Positions 51,622-63,536 of a DNA stretch of 64,000 bases are shown one piece after another. The stretch comes from Locusta migratoria (taxonomy: Eukaryota; Arthropoda; Insecta; Orthoptera; Acrididae), in assembly GCA_026315105.1 (NCBI GenBank), contig JAOYRU010000085.1, positions 452,880-516,879 on the forward strand, read 5' to 3'. How positions within the stretch are numbered: the stretch's first letter is position 1; every line of letters begins with the position of its first letter. Under the pieces are notes generated by a model. It was not told the DNA's origin, made no database searches, and saw only the letters and a program-made list of their open reading frames with translations. The translations under genes and the position numbers were made by a program.

Positions 51622-51930
51622 TATAATTTAATGTAGGTGACAGCAGAATTCGTACCATGCTTTTGATAATGAACGATACTGCATGTTGCTAATGTTGAAC
51701 ACGTTTAGAATGCTTCATCTTCGAAATGTGTCGAACTCATAGCGTTATAACACTTCTCTTGGTCCTCCACTGGAAAGGCATGTTGACAAAAGCGATTCGT
51801 TTTACTTTTAATGAGCTGTATTTGGCGTTCAGCATATACAACGAAACTCGCAAACAGCGAATCACATCAAAAATAGAATGCACACTAAATTTACGTAGAA
51901 GGAATGTAAATAACGGAAAAACGGCAAGCA

Positions 51931-52002
51931 TCCGGTATGGTCTAATGGCTAGGATAGCTGGCTTTCACCCAGCAGGCCCGGGTTCGATTCCCGGTACCGG
52001 AA
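51931..52002 (+). tRNA. tRNA-Glu-TTC: tRNA-Glu (UUC), unit 29
   Basis: Matches the unit 1 copy. Confidence 0.95.
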
Positions 52003-52232
52003 CGCACCTTTTTGCGTGTAAATCTCGACGAGTTTTAACCGCTTATTCCTCGCGTTCTTGGCGTGAAACAAACGTCTTTCGTACGTTGTCGAGAGAAATC
52101 GACATACTATGAACTTATCCTCGGGACAAAAATGAAACCAGAACAAATGCTGCTTGACCATAAAGCCACCGTTTTTGCACAGAAATTAGCAGCATAATGT
52201 TTCACAAACGCAGAACGATCCGTCGTGCACGA

Positions 52233-52306
52233 GGCCCGTTAGCTCAGTTGGTTAGAGCGTCGTGCTAATAACGCGAAGGTCGTGGGTTCGATCCCCCCAC
52301 GGGCCA
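52233..52306 (+). tRNA. tRNA-Ile-AAT: tRNA-Ile (AAU), unit 29
   Basis: Matches the unit 1 copy. Confidence 0.95.
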
Positions 52307-52554
52307 CGGAAATTTTTCTATTACGACAGGAAAAGTGCGTCTCCCAGTCATTTTAGGCTAGCTGACGTTAGATATAGGCCGACATGAGAGCGTCAGCTCT
52401 CGCGTCAGTCGAGCAAAGTCGAGACAAGTCGAGACTGAGAGAGGCACCAAATGCTGGACCACAAAGAGCGAGGAAGGAAAAATGAAATTAATGAAAATCT
52501 TTAGCTCTAAGAGCGCATCCTAGACGCACATATCTGCAAAAACGAAATACTACT

Positions 52555-52626
52555 TGCGGTGGCCGGGAATCGAACCCGGATCAACTGCTTGGAAGGCAAC
52601 TATGCTGACCATTACACCACCACCGC
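52555..52626 (-). tRNA. tRNA-Gly-TCC: tRNA-Gly (UCC), unit 29
   Basis: Matches the unit 1 copy. Confidence 0.95.
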
Positions 52627-52759
52627 ACCGGACAGCACCTCTGAAGTACGCCGAGATGGGTCTGCTTGTGTGGCACATTTTCGAGAGAATCCACCGATTC
52701 TCGGCAGGAATGAACTCTCGCAGACGACGGTTTTGGCAGGAATCAGTAGGTGGCATACA

Positions 52760-52830
52760 GCATCGGTGGTTCAGTGGTAGAATGCTCGCCTGCCACGCGG
52801 GCGGCCCGGGTTCGATTCCCGGCCGATGCA
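52760..52830 (+). tRNA. tRNA-Gly-GCC: tRNA-Gly (GCC), unit 29
   Basis: Matches the unit 1 copy. Confidence 0.95.
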
Positions 52831-53158
52831 TAGTTTTTTTGCGGTGTCCATGATGATGCTACAACGGAAATCGCGGAGAGGTGAGACAGACATGCAGAAC
52901 GCAATAACTTGTTGCATGGACGCTGGCAAGTAAATAGACGCTGACCACTGTCAACGTTCCATCATGAGCTACTGTGTCCACTTGTCGCCTGGGTAGCGTA
53001 CTGTAACAACATGCAAGGGTGATGTCCGTTGAATACCAGCGCTGTGTGTTAATTTACCGAGCAACGACTGCGCATGTAGCGGTAGACGGATAACCCAGGT
53101 AGCACAAACTTTGGAACTTGCTATAGTTATCGACTTGAGTACATTGTCGACAGCAAGT

Positions 53159-53231
53159 GCCTCGGTAGCGCAGTAGGTAGCGCGTAAGTCTCATAATCTT
53201 ACGGTCGTGAGTTCGATCCTCACCCGGGGCA
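53159..53231 (+). tRNA. tRNA-Met-CAT: tRNA-Met (CAU), unit 29
   Basis: C44 variant. Confidence 0.94.
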
Positions 53232-53540
53232 TATAATTTAATGTAGGTGACAGCAGAATTCGTACCATGCTTTTGATAATGAACGATACTGCATGTTGCT
53301 AATGTTGAACACGTTTAGAATGCTTCATCTTCGAAATGTGTCGAACTCATAGCGTTATAACACTTCTCTTGGTCCTCCACTGGAAAGGCATGTTGACAAA
53401 AGCGATTCGTTCTACTTTTAATGAGCTGTATTTGGCGTTCAGCATATACAACGAAACTCGCAAACAGCGAATCACATCAAAAATAGAATGCACACTAAAT
53501 TTACGTAGAAGGAATGTAAATAACGGAAAAACGGCAAGCA

Positions 53541-53612
53541 TCCGGTATGGTCTAATGGCTAGGATAGCTGGCTTTCACCCAGCAGGCCCGGGTTCGATTC
53601 CCGGTACCGGAA
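53541..53612 (+). tRNA. tRNA-Glu-TTC: tRNA-Glu (UUC), unit 30
   Basis: Gene as unit 1; a private T to C lies in the spacer upstream (CGTTCTACTT). Confidence 0.95.
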
Positions 53613-53842
53613 CGCACCTTTTTGCGTGTAAATCTCGACGAGTTTTAACCGCTTATTCCTCGCGTTCTTGGCGTGAAACAAACGTCTTTCGTACGTTGTC
53701 GAGAGAAATCGACATACTATGAACTTATCCTCGGGACAAAAATGAAACCAGAACAAATGCTGCTTGACCATAAAACCACCGTTTTTGCACAGAAATTAGC
53801 AGCATAATGTTTCACAAACGCAGAACGAACCGTCGTGCACGA

Positions 53843-53916
53843 GGCCCGTTAGCTCAGTTGGTTAGAGCGTCGTGCTAATAACGCGAAGGTCGTGGGTTCG
53901 ATCCCCCCACGGGCCA
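53843..53916 (+). tRNA. tRNA-Ile-AAT: tRNA-Ile (AAU), unit 30
   Basis: Matches the unit 1 copy. Confidence 0.95.
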
Positions 53917-54154
53917 CGGAAATTTTTCTATTACGACAGGAAAAGTGCGTCTCCCAGTCAATTTAGGCTAGCTGACGTTAGATATAGGCCGACATGAGAG
54001 CGTCAGCTCTCGCGTCAGTCGAGACAAGTCGAGACTGAGAGAGGCACCAAATGCTGGACCACAAAGAGCGAGGAAGGAAAAATGAAATTAATGAAAATCT
54101 TTAGCTCTAAGAGCGCATCCTAGACGCACATATCTGCAAAAACGAAATACTACT

Positions 54155-54226
54155 TGCGGTGGCCGGGAATCGAACCCGGATCAACTGCTTGGAAGGCAAC
54201 TATGCTGACCATTACACCACCACCGC
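54155..54226 (-). tRNA. tRNA-Gly-TCC: tRNA-Gly (UCC), unit 30
   Basis: Matches the unit 1 copy. Confidence 0.95.
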
Positions 54227-54359
54227 ACCGGACAGCACCTCTGAAGTACGCCGAGATGGGTCTGCTTGTGTGGCACATTTTCTAGAGAATCCACCGATTC
54301 TCGGCAGGAATGAACTCTCGCAGACGACGGTTTTGGCAGGAATCAGTAGGTGGCATACA

Positions 54360-54430
54360 GCATCGGTGGTTCAGTGGTAGAATGCTCGCCTGCCACGCGG
54401 GCGGCCCGGGTTCGATTCCCGGCCGATGCA
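54360..54430 (+). tRNA. tRNA-Gly-GCC: tRNA-Gly (GCC), unit 30
   Basis: Matches the unit 1 copy. Confidence 0.95.
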
Positions 54431-54758
54431 TAATTTTTTTGCGGTGTCCATGATGATGCTACAACGGAAATCGCGGAGAGGTGAGACAGACATGCAGAAC
54501 GCAATAACTTGTTGCATGGACGCTGGCAAGTAAATAGACGCTGACCACTGTCAACGTTCCATCATGAGCTACTGTGTCCACTTGTCGCCTGGGTAGCGTA
54601 CTGTAACAACATGCAAGGGTGATGTCCGTTGAATACCAGCGCTGTGTGTTAATTTACCGAGCAACGACTGCGCATGTAGCGGTAGACGGATAACCCAGGT
54701 AGCACAAACTTTGGAACTTGCTATAGTTATCGACTTGAGTACATTGTCGACAGCAAGT

Positions 54759-54831
54759 GCCTCGGTAGCGCAGTAGGTAGCGCGTAAGTCTCATAATCTT
54801 ACGGTCGTGAGTTCGATCCTCACCCGGGGCA
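54759..54831 (+). tRNA. tRNA-Met-CAT: tRNA-Met (CAU), unit 30
   Basis: C44 variant. Confidence 0.94.
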
Positions 54832-55140
54832 TATAATTTAATGTAGGTGACAGCAGAATTCGTACCATGCTTTTGATAATGAACGATACTGCATGTTGCT
54901 AATGTTGAACACGTTTAGAATGCTTCATCTTCGAAATGTGTCGAACTCATAGCGTTATAACACTTCTCTTGGTCCTCCACTGGAAAGGCATGTTGACAAA
55001 AGCGATTCGTTTTACTTTTAATGAGCTGTATTTGGCGTTCAGCATATACAACGAAACTCGCAAACAGCGAATCACATCAAAAATAGAATGCACACTAAAT
55101 TTACGTAGAAGGAATGTAAATAACGGAAAAACGGCAAGCA

Positions 55141-55212
55141 TCCGGTATGGTCTAATGGCTAGGATAGCTGGCTTTCACCCAGCAGGCCCGGGTTCGATTC
55201 CCGGTACCGGAA
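55141..55212 (+). tRNA. tRNA-Glu-TTC: tRNA-Glu (UUC), unit 31
   Basis: Matches the unit 1 copy. Confidence 0.95.
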
Positions 55213-55442
55213 CGCACCTTTTTGCGTGTAAATCTCGACGAGTTTTAACCGCTTATTCCTCGCGTTCTTGGCGTGAAACAAACGTCTTTCGTACGTTGTC
55301 GAGAGAAATCGACATACTATGAACTTATCCTCGGGACAAAAATGAAACCAGAACAAATGCTGCTTGACCATAAAGCCACCGTTTTTGCACAGAAATTAGC
55401 AGCATAATGTTTCACAAACGCAGAACGATCCGTCGTGCACGA

Positions 55443-55516
55443 GGCCCGTTAGCTCAGTTGGTTAGAGCGTCGTGCTAATAACGCGAAGGTCGTGGGTTCG
55501 ATCCCCCCACGGGCCA
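55443..55516 (+). tRNA. tRNA-Ile-AAT: tRNA-Ile (AAU), unit 31
   Basis: Matches the unit 1 copy. Confidence 0.95.
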
Positions 55517-55754
55517 CGGAAATTTTTCTATTACGACAGGAAAAGTGCGTCTCCCAGTCATTTTAGGCTAGCTGACGTTAGATATAGGCCGACATGAGAG
55601 CGTCAGCTCTCGCGTCAGTCGAGACAAGTCGAGACTGAGAGAGGCACCAAATGCTGGACCACAAAGAGCGAGGAAGGAAAAATGAAATTAATGAAAATCT
55701 TTAGCTCTAAGAGCGCATCCTAGACGCACATATCTGCAAAAACGAAATACTACT

Positions 55755-55826
55755 TGCGGTGGCCGGGAATCGAACCCGGATCAACTGCTTGGAAGGCAAC
55801 TATGCTGACCATTACACCACCACCGC
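55755..55826 (-). tRNA. tRNA-Gly-TCC: tRNA-Gly (UCC), unit 31
   Basis: Matches the unit 1 copy. Confidence 0.95.
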
Positions 55827-55959
55827 ACCGGACAGCACCTCTGAAGTACGCCGAGATGGGTCTGCTTGTGTGGCACATTTTCTAGAGAATCCACCGATTC
55901 TCGGCAGGAATGAACTCTCGCAGACGACGGTTTTGGCAGGAATCAGTAGGTGGCATACA

Positions 55960-56030
55960 GCATCGGTGGTTCAGTGGTAGAATGCTCGCCTGCCACGCGG
56001 GCGGCCCGGGTTCGATTCCCGGCCGATGCA
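55960..56030 (+). tRNA. tRNA-Gly-GCC: tRNA-Gly (GCC), unit 31
   Basis: Matches the unit 1 copy. Confidence 0.95.
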
Positions 56031-56358
56031 TAATTTTTTTGCGGTGTCCATGATGATGCTACAACGGAAATCGCGGAGAGGTGAGACAGACATGCAGAAC
56101 GCAATAACTTGTTGCATGGACGCTGGCAAGTAAATAGACGCTGACCACTGTCAACGTTCCATCATGAGCTACTGTGTCCACTTGTCGCCTGGGTAGCGTA
56201 CTGTAACAACATGCAAGGGTGATGTCCGTTGAATACCAGCGCTGTGTGTTAATTTACCGAGCAACGACTGCGCATGTAGCGGTAGACGGATAACCCAGGT
56301 AGCACAAACTTTGGAACTTGCTATAGTTATCGACTTGAGTACATTGTCGACAGCAAGT

Positions 56359-56431
56359 GCCTCGGTAGCGCAGTAGGTAGCGCGTAAGTCTCATAATCTT
56401 ACGGTCGTGAGTTCGATCCTCACCCGGGGCA
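56359..56431 (+). tRNA. tRNA-Met-CAT: tRNA-Met (CAU), unit 31
   Basis: C44 variant. Confidence 0.94.
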
Positions 56432-56740
56432 TATAATTTAATGTAGGTGACAGCAGAATTCGTACCATGCTTTTGATAATGAACGATACTGCATGTTGCT
56501 AATGTTGAACACGTTTAGAATGCTTCATCTTCGAAATGTGTCGAACTCATAGCGTTATAACACTTCTCTTGGTCCTCCACTGGAAAGGCATGTTGACAAA
56601 AGCGATTCGTTTTACTTTTAATGAGCTGTATTTGGCGTTCAGCATATACAACGAAACTCGCAAACAGCGAATCACATCAAAAATAGAATGCACACTAAAT
56701 TTACGTAGAAGGAATGTAAATAACGGAAAAACGGCAAGCA

Positions 56741-56812
56741 TCCGGTATGGTCTAATGGCTAGGATAGCTGGCTTTCACCCAGCAGGCCCGGGTTCGATTC
56801 CCGGTACCGGAA
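56741..56812 (+). tRNA. tRNA-Glu-TTC: tRNA-Glu (UUC), unit 32
   Basis: Matches the unit 1 copy. Confidence 0.95.
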
Positions 56813-57042
56813 CGCACCTTTTTGCGTGTAAATCTCGACGAGTTTTAACCGCTTATTCCTCGCGTTCTTGGCGTGAAACAAACGTCTTTCGTACGTTGTC
56901 GAGAGAAATCGACATACTATGAACTTATCCTCGGGACAAAAATGAAACCAGAACAAATGCTGCTTGACCATAAAGCCACCGTTTTTGCACAGAAATTAGC
57001 AGCATAATGTTTCACAAACGCAGAACGATCCGTCGTGCACGA

Positions 57043-57116
57043 GGCCCGTTAGCTCAGTTGGTTAGAGCGTCGTGCTAATAACGCGAAGGTCGTGGGTTCG
57101 ATCCCCCCACGGGCCA
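57043..57116 (+). tRNA. tRNA-Ile-AAT: tRNA-Ile (AAU), unit 32
   Basis: Matches the unit 1 copy. Confidence 0.95.
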
Positions 57117-57364
57117 CGGAAATTTTTCTATTACGACAGGAAAAGTGCGTCTCCCAGTCATTTTAGGCTAGCTGACGTTAGATATAGGCCGACATGAGAG
57201 CGTCAGCTCTCGCGTCAGTCGAGCAAAGTCGAGACAAGTCGAGACTGAGAGAGGCACCAAATGCTGGACCACAAAGAGCGAGGAAGGAAAAATGAAATTA
57301 ATGAAAATCTTTAGCTCTAAGAGCGCATCCTAGACGCACATATCTGCAAAAACGAAATACTACT

Positions 57365-57436
57365 TGCGGTGGCCGGGAATCGAACCCGGATCAACTGCTT
57401 GGAAGGCAACTATGCTGACCATTACACCACCACCGC
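57365..57436 (-). tRNA. tRNA-Gly-TCC: tRNA-Gly (UCC), unit 32
   Basis: Matches the unit 1 copy. Confidence 0.95.
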
Positions 57437-57569
57437 ACCGGACAGCACCTCTGAAGTACGCCGAGATGGGTCTGCTTGTGTGGCACATTTTCTAGAGAAT
57501 CCACCGATTCTCGGCAGGAATGAACTCTCGCAGACGACGGTTTTGGCAGGAATCAGTAGGTGGCATACA

Positions 57570-57640
57570 GCATCGGTGGTTCAGTGGTAGAATGCTCGCC
57601 TGCCACGCGGGCGGCCCGGGTTCGATTCCCGGCCGATGCA
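57570..57640 (+). tRNA. tRNA-Gly-GCC: tRNA-Gly (GCC), unit 32
   Basis: Matches the unit 1 copy. Confidence 0.95.
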
Positions 57641-57968
57641 TAGTTTTTTTGCGGTGTCCATGATGATGCTACAACGGAAATCGCGGAGAGGTGAGACAGA
57701 CATGCAGAACGCAATAACTTGTTGCATGGACGCTGGCAAGTAAATAGACGCTGACCACTGTCAACGTTCCATCATGAGCTACTGTGTCCACTTGTCGCCT
57801 GGGTAGCGTACTGTAACAACATGCAAGGGTGATGTCCGTTGAATACCAGCGCTGTGTGTTAATTTACCGAGCAACGACTGCGCATGTAGCGGTAGACGGA
57901 TAACCCAGGTAGCACAAACTTTGGAACTTGCTATAGTTATCGACTTGAGTACATTGTCGACAGCAAGT

Positions 57969-58041
57969 GCCTCGGTAGCGCAGTAGGTAGCGCGTAAGTC
58001 TCATAATCTTACGGTCGTGAGTTCGATCCTCACCCGGGGCA
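57969..58041 (+). tRNA. tRNA-Met-CAT: tRNA-Met (CAU), unit 32
   Basis: C44 variant. Confidence 0.94.
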
Positions 58042-58350
58042 TATAATTTAATGTAGGTGACAGCAGAATTCGTACCATGCTTTTGATAATGAACGATACT
58101 GCATGTTGCTAATGTTGAACACGTTTAGAATGCTTCATCTTCGAAATGTGTCGAACTCATAGCGTTATAACACTTCTCTTGGTCCTCCACTGGAAAGGCA
58201 TGTTGACAAAAGCGATTCGTTTTACTTTTAATGAGCTGTATTTGGCGTTCAGCATATACAACGAAACTCGCAAACAGCGAATCACATCAAAAATAGAATG
58301 CACACTAAATTTACGTAGAAGGAATGTAAATAACGGAAAAACGGCAAGCA

Positions 58351-58422
58351 TCCGGTATGGTCTAATGGCTAGGATAGCTGGCTTTCACCCAGCAGGCCCG
58401 GGTTCGATTCCCGGTACCGGAA
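58351..58422 (+). tRNA. tRNA-Glu-TTC: tRNA-Glu (UUC), unit 33
   Basis: Matches the unit 1 copy. Confidence 0.95.
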
Positions 58423-58652
58423 CGCACCTTTTTGCGTGTAAATCTCGACGAGTTTTAACCGCTTATTCCTCGCGTTCTTGGCGTGAAACAAACGTCTTTC
58501 GTACGTTGTCGAGAGAAATCGACATACTATGAACTTATCCTCGGGACAAAAATGAAACCAGAACAAATGCTGCTTGACCATAAAACCACCGTTTTTGCAC
58601 AGAAATTAGCAGCATAATGTTTCACAAACGCAGAACGAACCGTCGTGCACGA

Positions 58653-58726
58653 GGCCCGTTAGCTCAGTTGGTTAGAGCGTCGTGCTAATAACGCGAAGGT
58701 CGTGGGTTCGATCCCCCCACGGGCCA
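58653..58726 (+). tRNA. tRNA-Ile-AAT: tRNA-Ile (AAU), unit 33
   Basis: Matches the unit 1 copy. Confidence 0.95.
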
Positions 58727-58964
58727 CGGAAATTTTTCTATTACGACAGGAAAAGTGCGTCTCCCAGTCAATTTAGGCTAGCTGACGTTAGATATAGGCC
58801 GACATGAGAGCGTCAGCTCTCGCGTCAGTCGAGACAAGTCGAGACTGAGAGAGGCACCAAATGCTGGACCACAAAGAGCGAGGAAGGAAAAATGAAATTA
58901 ATGAAAATCTTTAGCTCTAAGAGCGCATCCTAGACGCACATATCTGCAAAAACGAAATACTACT

Positions 58965-59036
58965 TGCGGTGGCCGGGAATCGAACCCGGATCAACTGCTT
59001 GGAAGGCAACTATGCTGACCATTACACCACCACCGC
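58965..59036 (-). tRNA. tRNA-Gly-TCC: tRNA-Gly (UCC), unit 33
   Basis: Matches the unit 1 copy. Confidence 0.95.
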
Positions 59037-59169
59037 ACCGGACAGCACCTCTGAAGTACGCCGAGATGGGTCTGCTTGTGTGGCACATTTTCTAGAGAAT
59101 CCACCGATTCTCGGCAGGAATGAACTCTCGCAGACGACGGTTTTGGCAGGAATCAGTAGGTGGCATACA

Positions 59170-59240
59170 GCATCGGTGGTTCAGTGGTAGAATGCTCGCC
59201 TGCCACGCGGGCGGCCCGGGTTCGATTCCCGGCCGATGCA
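59170..59240 (+). tRNA. tRNA-Gly-GCC: tRNA-Gly (GCC), unit 33
   Basis: Matches the unit 1 copy. Confidence 0.95.
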
Positions 59241-59568
59241 TAATTTTTTTGCGGTGTCCATGATGATGCTACAACGGAAATCGCGGAGAGGTGAGACAGA
59301 CATGCAGAACGCAATAACTTGTTGCATGGACGCTGGCAAGTAAATAGACGCTGACCACTGTCAACGTTCCATCATGAGCTACTGTGTCCACTTGTCGCCT
59401 GGGTAGCGTACTGTAACAACATGCAAGGGTGATGTCCGTTGAATACCAGCGCTGTGTGTTAATTTACCGAGCAACGACTGCGCATGTAGCGGTAGACGGA
59501 TAACCCAGGTAGCACAAACTTTGGAACTTGCTATAGTTATCGACTTGAGTACATTGTCGACAGCAAGT

Positions 59569-59641
59569 GCCTCGGTAGCGCAGTAGGTAGCGCGTAAGTC
59601 TCATAATCTTACGGTCGTGAGTTCGATCCTCACCCGGGGCA
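59569..59641 (+). tRNA. tRNA-Met-CAT: tRNA-Met (CAU), unit 33
   Basis: C44 variant. Confidence 0.94.
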
Positions 59642-59950
59642 TATAATTTAATGTAGGTGACAGCAGAATTCGTACCATGCTTTTGATAATGAACGATACT
59701 GCATGTTGCTAATGTTGAACACGTTTAGAATGCTTCATCTTCGAAATGTGTCGAACTCATAGCGTTATAACACTTCTCTTGGTCCTCCACTGGAAAGGCA
59801 TGTTGACAAAAGCGATTCGTTTTACTTTTAATGAGCTGTATTTGGCGTTCAGCATATACAACGAAACTCGCAAACAGCGAATCACATCAAAAATAGAATG
59901 CACACTAAATTTACGTAGAAGGAATGTAAATAACGGAAAAACGGCAAGCA

Positions 59951-60022
59951 TCCGGTATGGTCTAATGGCTAGGATAGCTGGCTTTCACCCAGCAGGCCCG
60001 GGTTCGATTCCCGGTACCGGAA
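59951..60022 (+). tRNA. tRNA-Glu-TTC: tRNA-Glu (UUC), unit 34
   Basis: Matches the unit 1 copy. Confidence 0.95.
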
Positions 60023-60252
60023 CGCACCTTTTTGCGTGTAAATCTCGACGAGTTTTAACCGCTTATTCCTCGCGTTCTTGGCGTGAAACAAACGTCTTTC
60101 GTACGTTGTCGAGAGAAATCGACATACTATGAACTTATCCTCGGGACAAAAATGAAACCAGAACAAATGCTGCTTGACCATAAAGCCACCGTTTTTGCAC
60201 AGAAATTAGCAGCATAATGTTTCACAAACGCAGAACGATCCGTCGTGCACGA

Positions 60253-60326
60253 GGCCCGTTAGCTCAGTTGGTTAGAGCGTCGTGCTAATAACGCGAAGGT
60301 CGTGGGTTCGATCCCCCCACGGGCCA
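60253..60326 (+). tRNA. tRNA-Ile-AAT: tRNA-Ile (AAU), unit 34
   Basis: Matches the unit 1 copy. Confidence 0.95.
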
Positions 60327-60574
60327 CGGAAATTTTTCTATTACGACAGGAAAAGTGCGTCTCCCAGTCATTTTAGGCTAGCTGACGTTAGATATAGGCC
60401 GACATGAGAGCGTCAGCTCTCGCGTCAGTCGAGCAAAGTCGAGACAAGTCGAGACTGAGAGAGGCACCAAATGCTGGACCACAAAGAGCGAGGAAGGAAA
60501 AATGAAATTAATGAAAATCTTTAGCTCTAAGAGCGCATCCTAGACGCACATATCTGCAAAAACGAAATACTACT

Positions 60575-60646
60575 TGCGGTGGCCGGGAATCGAACCCGGA
60601 TCAACTGCTTGGAAGGCAACTATGCTGACCATTACACCACCACCGC
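60575..60646 (-). tRNA. tRNA-Gly-TCC: tRNA-Gly (UCC), unit 34
   Basis: Matches the unit 1 copy. Confidence 0.95.
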
Positions 60647-60779
60647 ACCGGACAGCACCTCTGAAGTACGCCGAGATGGGTCTGCTTGTGTGGCACATTT
60701 TCTAGAGAATCCACCGATTCTCGGCAGGAATGAACTCTCGCAGACGACGGTTTTGGCAGGAATCAGTAGGTGGCATACA

Positions 60780-60850
60780 GCATCGGTGGTTCAGTGGTAG
60801 AATGCTCGCCTGCCACGCGGGCGGCCCGGGTTCGATTCCCGGCCGATGCA
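60780..60850 (+). tRNA. tRNA-Gly-GCC: tRNA-Gly (GCC), unit 34
   Basis: Matches the unit 1 copy. Confidence 0.95.
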
Positions 60851-61178
60851 TAGTTTTTTTGCGGTGTCCATGATGATGCTACAACGGAAATCGCGGAGAG
60901 GTGAGACAGACATGCAGAACGCAATAACTTGTTGCATGGACGCTGGCAAGTAAATAGACGCTGACCACTGTCAACGTTCCATCATGAGCTACTGTGTCCA
61001 CTTGTCGCCTGGGTAGCGTACTGTAACAACATGCAAGGGTGATGTCCGTTGAATACCAGCGCTGTGTGTTAATTTACCGAGCAACGACTGCGCATGTAGC
61101 GGTAGACGGATAACCCAGGTAGCACAAACTTTGGAACTTGCTATAGTTATCGACTTGAGTACATTGTCGACAGCAAGT

Positions 61179-61251
61179 GCCTCGGTAGCGCAGTAGGTAG
61201 CGCGTAAGTCTCATAATCTTACGGTCGTGAGTTCGATCCTCACCCGGGGCA
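61179..61251 (+). tRNA. tRNA-Met-CAT: tRNA-Met (CAU), unit 34
   Basis: C44 variant. Confidence 0.94.
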
Positions 61252-61560
61252 TATAATTTAATGTAGGTGACAGCAGAATTCGTACCATGCTTTTGATAAT
61301 GAACGATACTGCATGTTGCTAATGTTGAACACGTTTAGAATGCTTCATCTTCGAAATGTGTCGAACTCATAGCGTTATAACACTTCTCTTGGTCCTCCAC
61401 TGGAAAGGCATGTTGACAAAAGCGATTCGTTTTACTTTTAATGAGCTGTATTTGGCGTTCAGCATATACAACGAAACTCGCAAACAGCGAATCACATCAA
61501 AAATAGAATGCACACTAAATTTACGTAGAAGGAATGTAAATAACGGAAAAACGGCAAGCA

Positions 61561-61632
61561 TCCGGTATGGTCTAATGGCTAGGATAGCTGGCTTTCACCC
61601 AGCAGGCCCGGGTTCGATTCCCGGTACCGGAA
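61561..61632 (+). tRNA. tRNA-Glu-TTC: tRNA-Glu (UUC), unit 35
   Basis: Matches the unit 1 copy. Confidence 0.95.
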
Positions 61633-61862
61633 CGCACCTTTTTGCGTGTAAATCTCGACGAGTTTTAACCGCTTATTCCTCGCGTTCTTGGCGTGAAACA
61701 AACGTCTTTCGTACGTTGTCGAGAGAAATCGACATACTATGAACTTATCCTCGGGACAAAAATGAAACCAGAACAAATGCTGCTTGACCATAAAACCACC
61801 GTTTTTGCACAGAAATTAGCAGCATAATGTTTCACAAACGCAGAACGAACCGTCGTGCACGA

Positions 61863-61936
61863 GGCCCGTTAGCTCAGTTGGTTAGAGCGTCGTGCTAATA
61901 ACGCGAAGGTCGTGGGTTCGATCCCCCCACGGGCCA
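61863..61936 (+). tRNA. tRNA-Ile-AAT: tRNA-Ile (AAU), unit 35
   Basis: Matches the unit 1 copy. Confidence 0.95.
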
Positions 61937-62174
61937 CGGAAATTTTTCTATTACGACAGGAAAAGTGCGTCTCCCAGTCAATTTAGGCTAGCTGACGTTA
62001 GATATAGGCCGACATGAGAGCGTCAGCTCTCGCGTCAGTCGAGACAAGTCGAGACTGAGAGAGGCACCAAATGCTGGACCACAAAGAGCGAGGAAGGAAA
62101 AATGAAATTAATGAAAATCTTTAGCTCTAAGAGCGCATCCTAGACGCACATATCTGCAAAAACGAAATACTACT

Positions 62175-62246
62175 TGCGGTGGCCGGGAATCGAACCCGGA
62201 TCAACTGCTTGGAAGGCAACTATGCTGACCATTACACCACCACCGC
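62175..62246 (-). tRNA. tRNA-Gly-TCC: tRNA-Gly (UCC), unit 35
   Basis: Matches the unit 1 copy. Confidence 0.95.
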
Positions 62247-62379
62247 ACCGGACAGCACCTCTGAAGTACGCCGAGATGGGTCTGCTTGTGTGGCACATTT
62301 TCTAGAGAATCCACCGATTCTCGGCAGGAATGAACTCTCGCAGACGACGGTTTTGGCAGGAATCAGTAGGTGGCATACA

Positions 62380-62450
62380 GCATCGGTGGTTCAGTGGTAG
62401 AATGCTCGCCTGCCACGCGGGCGGCCCGGGTTCGATTCCCGGCCGATGCA
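62380..62450 (+). tRNA. tRNA-Gly-GCC: tRNA-Gly (GCC), unit 35
   Basis: Matches the unit 1 copy. Confidence 0.95.
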
Positions 62451-62778
62451 TAATTTTTTTGCGGTGTCCATGATGATGCTACAACGGAAATCGCGGAGAG
62501 GTGAGACAGACATGCAGAACGCAATAACTTGTTGCATGGACGCTGGCAAGTAAATAGACGCTGACCACTGTCAACGTTCCATCATGAGCTACTGTGTCCA
62601 CTTGTCGCCTGGGTAGCGTACTGTAACAACATGCAAGGGTGATGTCCGTTGAATACCAGCGCTGTGTGTTAATTTACCGAGCAACGACTGCGCATGTAGC
62701 GGTAGACGGATAACCCAGGTAGCACAAACTTTGGAACTTGCTATAGTTATCGACTTGAGTACATTGTCGACAGCAAGT

Positions 62779-62851
62779 GCCTCGGTAGCGCAGTAGGTAG
62801 CGCGTAAGTCTCATAATCTTACGGTCGTGAGTTCGATCCTCACCCGGGGCA
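62779..62851 (+). tRNA. tRNA-Met-CAT: tRNA-Met (CAU), unit 35
   Basis: C44 variant. Confidence 0.94.
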
Positions 62852-63160
62852 TATAATTTAATGTAGGTGACAGCAGAATTCGTACCATGCTTTTGATAAT
62901 GAACGATACTGCATGTTGCTAATGTTGAACACGTTTAGAATGCTTCATCTTCGAAATGTGTCGAACTCATAGCGTTATAACACTTCTCTTGGTCCTCCAC
63001 TGGAAAGGCATGTTGACAAAAGCGATTCGTTTTACTTTTAATGAGCTGTATTTGGCGTTCAGCATATACAACGAAACTCGCAAACAGCGAATCACATCAA
63101 AAATAGAATGCACACTAAATTTACGTAGAAGGAATGTAAATAACGGAAAAACGGCAAGCA

Positions 63161-63232
63161 TCCGGTATGGTCTAATGGCTAGGATAGCTGGCTTTCACCC
63201 AGCAGGCCCGGGTTCGATTCCCGGTACCGGAA
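63161..63232 (+). tRNA. tRNA-Glu-TTC: tRNA-Glu (UUC), unit 36
   Basis: Matches the unit 1 copy. Confidence 0.95.
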
Positions 63233-63462
63233 CGCACCTTTTTGCGTGTAAATCTCGACGAGTTTTAACCGCTTATTCCTCGCGTTCTTGGCGTGAAACA
63301 AACGTCTTTCGTACGTTGTCGAGAGAAATCGACATACTATGAACTTATCCTCGGGACAAAAATGAAACCAGAACAAATGCTGCTTGACCATAAAGCCACC
63401 GTTTTTGCACAGAAATTAGCAGCATAATGTTTCACAAACGCAGAACGATCCGTCGTGCACGA

Positions 63463-63536
63463 GGCCCGTTAGCTCAGTTGGTTAGAGCGTCGTGCTAATA
63501 ACGCGAAGGTCGTGGGTTCGATCCCCCCACGGGCCA
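63463..63536 (+). tRNA. tRNA-Ile-AAT: tRNA-Ile (AAU), unit 36
   Basis: Matches the unit 1 copy. Confidence 0.95.
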
